Part shown: one piece after another, positions 61,592-64,000 of the stretch
Position numbering within the stretch: position 1 is the stretch's first letter
Layout: each line of letters starts with the position of its first letter
Program-made: the position numbers and the translations under genes
Notes under the pieces: model-generated
Seen by the model: the letters and a program-made list of their open reading frames with translations, nothing else
What the model was told of the DNA's origin: nothing
Databases searched by the model: none
Assembly: GCF_002706795.1 (NCBI RefSeq)
Contig: NZ_CP017705.1
Span: forward strand, 434,001 to 498,000
DNA length: 64,000 nt
Direction: 5' to 3'
DNA from: Brevibacillus laterosporus DSM 25
GTDB lineage: Bacteria; Bacillota; Bacilli; Brevibacillales; Brevibacillaceae

Positions 61592-62011
61592 TCATATCAA
61601 TCTTTGGTTTTTAACCAAGCCCCTGCTTGTGCTACCTTTTCCTACATCATCTGGTTGCTTCTCTCCCGTCAGCCATTGTTGGACACGTGCCTGACATTCT
61701 GCCCGTAATAATTCGGGGGAATAGCGTAGCTCGTGTACATAGCCGTTGAGCCTAACCTGTACTCGATATAAGCCCCCTTTGGTCTGTGTGCCAATCACTT
61801 CGCATCCTCTGTCTAGTAGGGCTCTGCGCAGATAATGATGTCTACGCTCTGCCCAACGAGACAGGTGATCCAATAAATGAACATAGGAGAGAGACAATGG
61901 AATCTGTCGCAAAGTCTGCTGGTCCACCATCGCTACTTTAAACAACAAACCAAATAAAATAGATTCGCGCACATGCTCCTGCCACTCAAGTGGAACGGCT
62001 GGCTGACTCAT
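61592..62011 (-). CDS. Protein of unknown function co-translated with UvrX
   Basis: 139 residues. Its ATG overlaps the uvrX stop (ATGA), so the two are coupled. It is rich in W, R and H (LSRWAERRHHYLRRALLDRGCE), with a beta segment VIGTQTKGGLYRVQVRLNGY and a helical end. I recognise no named domain. By place, it may be an accessory to translesion synthesis, the position often filled by small proteins of this kind in Bacilli. Confidence 0.75.
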   Translation of the reverse strand: MSQPAVPLEWQEHVRESILFGLLFKVAMVDQQTLRQIPLSLSYVHLLDHLSRWAERRHHYLRRALLDRGCEVIGTQTKGGLYRVQVRLNGYVHELRYSPELLRAECQARVQQWLTGEKQPDDVGKGSTSRGLVKNQRLI

Positions 62012-63243
62012 TTATAGTGCCCCCCAATCTTGTGTGCCCTCTCCTTCACTTGACCAGCCGAGAGTATCGATACTGCGCGTATAATCGCATCATTGCCAAA
62101 GCGAGATCGAATGCCATCCATGGTGTAGGCAAGAGATCGCTTTTTCATTTTGTCTTCAAATAAACTAAGCTGGCAAACATCATCTGGTGTCAATTGTCCA
62201 ATGTGAACGCCCACGCTACGTACCGGGGAATGCTCCCAATGACGCTCAAACAATTCTAAGACAACTGCATAAATCGTCATCACATCGTTGGTTGGCTCTG
62301 GCATTTTCATCTGTCGAAAAAAACCTGTCGGCACGTCAAAATCCGCTCCTCGGCATCCTACAGCTACGACCCCGCCCATTAGTTGCTTGCTTCTAGCTCT
62401 TCTACACACTTCTTCACATAACTCCAACAAAACCACCTTAATCTCTTCTGCTGTATGATAGTCACGTGGTAATGTCATATGATGACCAACCCCCTTCTGA
62501 ACATCATGCGCCTTAACCGATACAGGTGACTCATCAATGCCATGTGCAGTCCGCCAGAGCACTTCTCCATTTACTCCAAAACGTTTAATCATGACATCAA
62601 GCGATGTTTCTGCTAACTGGCCAATCTTGTACATACCCATCCGATGAAGATGACGTTTCATCCGTGAACCTACGCCAAACAGCTTTTCGATGGGTAACTG
62701 CCACAGCGTATCAGATAGCCTCTCTTTTTTGAGCCAAAAAATCCCATCCCCTTGCTTTTTAGCCATATCGCAAGCCATTTTAGCCAAAACCTTATTTTCG
62801 CCAATTCCTACTCGGCAGACTACTCCTGTCTCCATGAGAACACGCTGTCTAATCTTAGTCGCAATCGCCTCTGGATCATTCCCAAATAATCGCAAGCTAC
62901 CCGTAATATCGAGAAACTGTTCGTCAATCGAGAAAGGCTCCACTAAGTCGGTAAAGGATTCAAAGATAGTCGTAATTTGCGCTGCTACCTCCAAATAACG
63001 TTGCATGCGGGGGCGTACTACCACAAGATGTCGGCATTTTTGTTCAGCTTTCCACAAGGGTTCTGCTGTGGTCACACCATATGCTTTCGCTAACGAACAA
63101 GCAGCTAGTACCACACCGCTCCGCCTCTTTGGATCACCAGCCACCACGACAGCTTGATCACGAAGTTCTGGATTAGCCGCTTTCTCAACGCTTGCGTAAA
63201 AGCTTTGCATATCAATTAGAAAAATCACCCGCTTCTTGTGCAC
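62008..63243 (-). CDS. uvrX: Y-family DNA polymerase, UvrX/YqjW type
   Basis: 411 residues. Translesion polymerase: FLIDMQSFYASVEKA holds the first metal aspartate, FSIDEQFLDITGS the catalytic D-E pair (the SIDEQF form is typical of UvrX/YqjW rather than DinB). FGVGSRMKRHLHRMGMYKIG is the HhH thumb, and a little-finger domain follows. A C-terminal QLSLFED motif at about 365 fits the QLxLF beta-clamp-binding site. The GTG at 63243 has GGAG 8 bases upstream. LexA-box-like sites lie in front. Confidence 0.94.
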   Translation of the reverse strand: MHKKRVIFLIDMQSFYASVEKAANPELRDQAVVVAGDPKRRSGVVLAACSLAKAYGVTTAEPLWKAEQKCRHLVVVRPRMQRYLEVAAQITTIFESFTDLVEPFSIDEQFLDITGSLRLFGNDPEAIATKIRQRVLMETGVVCRVGIGENKVLAKMACDMAKKQGDGIFWLKKERLSDTLWQLPIEKLFGVGSRMKRHLHRMGMYKIGQLAETSLDVMIKRFGVNGEVLWRTAHGIDESPVSVKAHDVQKGVGHHMTLPRDYHTAEEIKVVLLELCEEVCRRARSKQLMGGVVAVGCRGADFDVPTGFFRQMKMPEPTNDVMTIYAVVLELFERHWEHSPVRSVGVHIGQLTPDDVCQLSLFEDKMKKRSLAYTMDGIRSRFGNDAIIRAVSILSAGQVKERAHKIGGHYK

Positions 63244-63258
63244 CTCAAACACTCCTAT

Positions 63259-63301
63259 CGAACGTATATTCTCGTCGAATAGTATACCAAACACTTGTTC
63301 T
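63259..63301 (-). promoter_or_regulatory. LexA (SOS) box candidates before uvrX
   Basis: Two sites: CGAACGTATATTCT (63259-63272) and CAAACACTTGTTCT (63288-63301), each 8 of 10 to the Bacillus box CGAAC-N4-GTTCG. They flank TATACT, a possible -10 box, at about 63,279-63,285. UvrX genes in Bacillus are SOS-controlled, which makes this more credible than the sequence match alone. Confidence 0.5.
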
Positions 63302-63379
63302 TATTTATACTATGAACCAGAAGGTAATTTTATACAGTGATCAAGTGCATCGGGATAAAAAATATCATTTACCATATAA

Positions 63380-63408
63380 TTGCATTTATTTGAAATTAAT
63401 GCTATGAT
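63380..63408 (+). promoter_or_regulatory. SigA promoter of the last MarR gene
   Basis: TTGCAT (63380-63385), 17-bp spacer, TATGAT (63403-63408), 62 bp upstream of the ATG at 63470. Confidence 0.6.
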
Positions 63409-63469
63409 AGCAACATTCTAATTAGCCTACCTAACTATATGGATATGTAGTCTCAAAAGGAGCACGCTC

Positions 63470-64000
63470 ATGAAAAAAGACCACTCAGAAGCAATGATAT
63501 CGAATAATGAATCCCTGTCCATGCAAATAGGAGCATACGAAGAGCTAATAAAGCAGACGATATCGAAGGACACGGACCCTATGCTAGCTAAGCTTGGATT
63601 AATCACACTATGGGTATCCGATAATGTATTAGATGCCATAGATATAGACTTGGCCCCTCTGGGAATCTCGGAAAGTAAATTAGGCTTCTTGTTGTTATTT
63701 ATTTTAGATCAAAAAAACGAGAAAGAAGCTAGTATGAGTCCATCAGCTATAGCTGATCGGTTGGGGATCGAACGAGCTTCCGTCACAAGCATACTCGATT
63801 GGATGGAAAAACGAGGATTGATAATACGCGATCACCACCCACAAGATCGCAGACGATTAATCATTAAGATCACGGAAAAAGGAAGAGAGATTACGTTTCG
63901 CTCGTTACCGATTTTCTGGTCCTCTTGTGCCTCTTTAGTGGAGGAATTTACCAAAGAAGAATGTCGAGTTTTAGAGAAAGTCCTAACGAAAATGCATGAA
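63470..64000 (+). CDS. MarR-family regulator, cut by the window end
   Basis: Partial, 177 codons without a stop. AAAAGGAGC lies 8 bases before the ATG. A long N-terminal part of about 75 residues precedes the winged HTH: SPSAIADRLGIERASVTSIL, then WMEKRGLIIRDHHPQDRRRL. MarR proteins are usually 140-160 residues, so this one is longer than usual, mostly at its N-terminus. The target is presumably beyond the window. Confidence 0.9.
   Translation, partial: MKKDHSEAMISNNESLSMQIGAYEELIKQTISKDTDPMLAKLGLITLWVSDNVLDAIDIDLAPLGISESKLGFLLLFILDQKNEKEASMSPSAIADRLGIERASVTSILDWMEKRGLIIRDHHPQDRRRLIIKITEKGREITFRSLPIFWSSCASLVEEFTKEECRVLEKVLTKMHE

Noticed and set aside
63192-63407. Plus-strand open frame over the uvrX promoter
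   Set aside because: Antisense to the start of uvrX and its regulatory region; no ribosome-binding site.

Overview
The window reads as chromosomal DNA of an endospore-forming, flagellated Gram-positive bacterium, most likely a Brevibacillus-type member of the Paenibacillaceae. This is inferred from the ylq/fab/ylb gene order, FapR, a YlbJ homologue, a YhcN/YlaJ lipoprotein, a secreted subtilisin, strong GGAGG ribosome-binding sites and frequent TTG starts. No rRNA, tRNA or CRISPR array was seen.

Positions 1-30,600 are an ordinary core block, almost all on the minus strand. It starts with the 3' end of a YifB/ComM ATPase and a zinc-ribbon AbrB-type regulator on the plus strand. Then, in transcription order from right to left, come yceD-rpmF, fapR-plsX-fabH-fabD-fabG-acpP-fabF-rnc, smc-ftsY, ylxM-ffh, rpsP-khpA, ylqD-rimM-trmD, rplS (own promoter and leader), lepB-rbgA, and rnhB-FliK-like-ylqH-yraN. 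These make fatty acids and phospholipid precursors, the SRP pathway, ribosome and tRNA maturation, chromosome condensation and signal peptidase. A FapR operator sits on the fapR promoter. tmcAL, ylbL, ylbK, ylbJ, coaD and rsmD follow.

Positions 30,600-38,500 form a DNA-repair and spore-flavoured accessory island. A roughly 205-nt structured RNA next to rsmD matches the location and size of the forespore RNA CsfG. A 47-residue SQAD-repeat protein and Ku follow; the ku ribosome-binding site lies inside a terminator-like hairpin. Then come glutathione peroxidase, a YhbD-like protein with an apparent ATT start, a bactofilin, a stand-alone LigD-type ligase, a MocR/PNPOx-like divergent pair and a stand-alone LigD polymerase. 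NHEJ is therefore split over three polypeptides.

Positions 38,500-49,700 carry lgt, a Pit/DUF47 phosphate system with a PhoP-box-like upstream site, two GGDEF proteins (one Hpt-REC-GGDEF-REC), a FosB/FosX-like VOC enzyme, a MarR regulator, a sporulation lipoprotein, one intact IS3-family element and an ornithine cyclodeaminase-like gene. Positions 49,700-64,000 hold a long AT-rich gap, a secreted subtilisin, a PadR/HAAS/beta-propeller operon, SpoIIM-family and DUF2500 membrane proteins, the small alarmone synthetase SasA, an ImmA/IrrE peptidase, YolD, a MarR-MFS operon, a UvrX-type Y-family polymerase with LexA-box-like sites, and a MarR gene cut by the window end.
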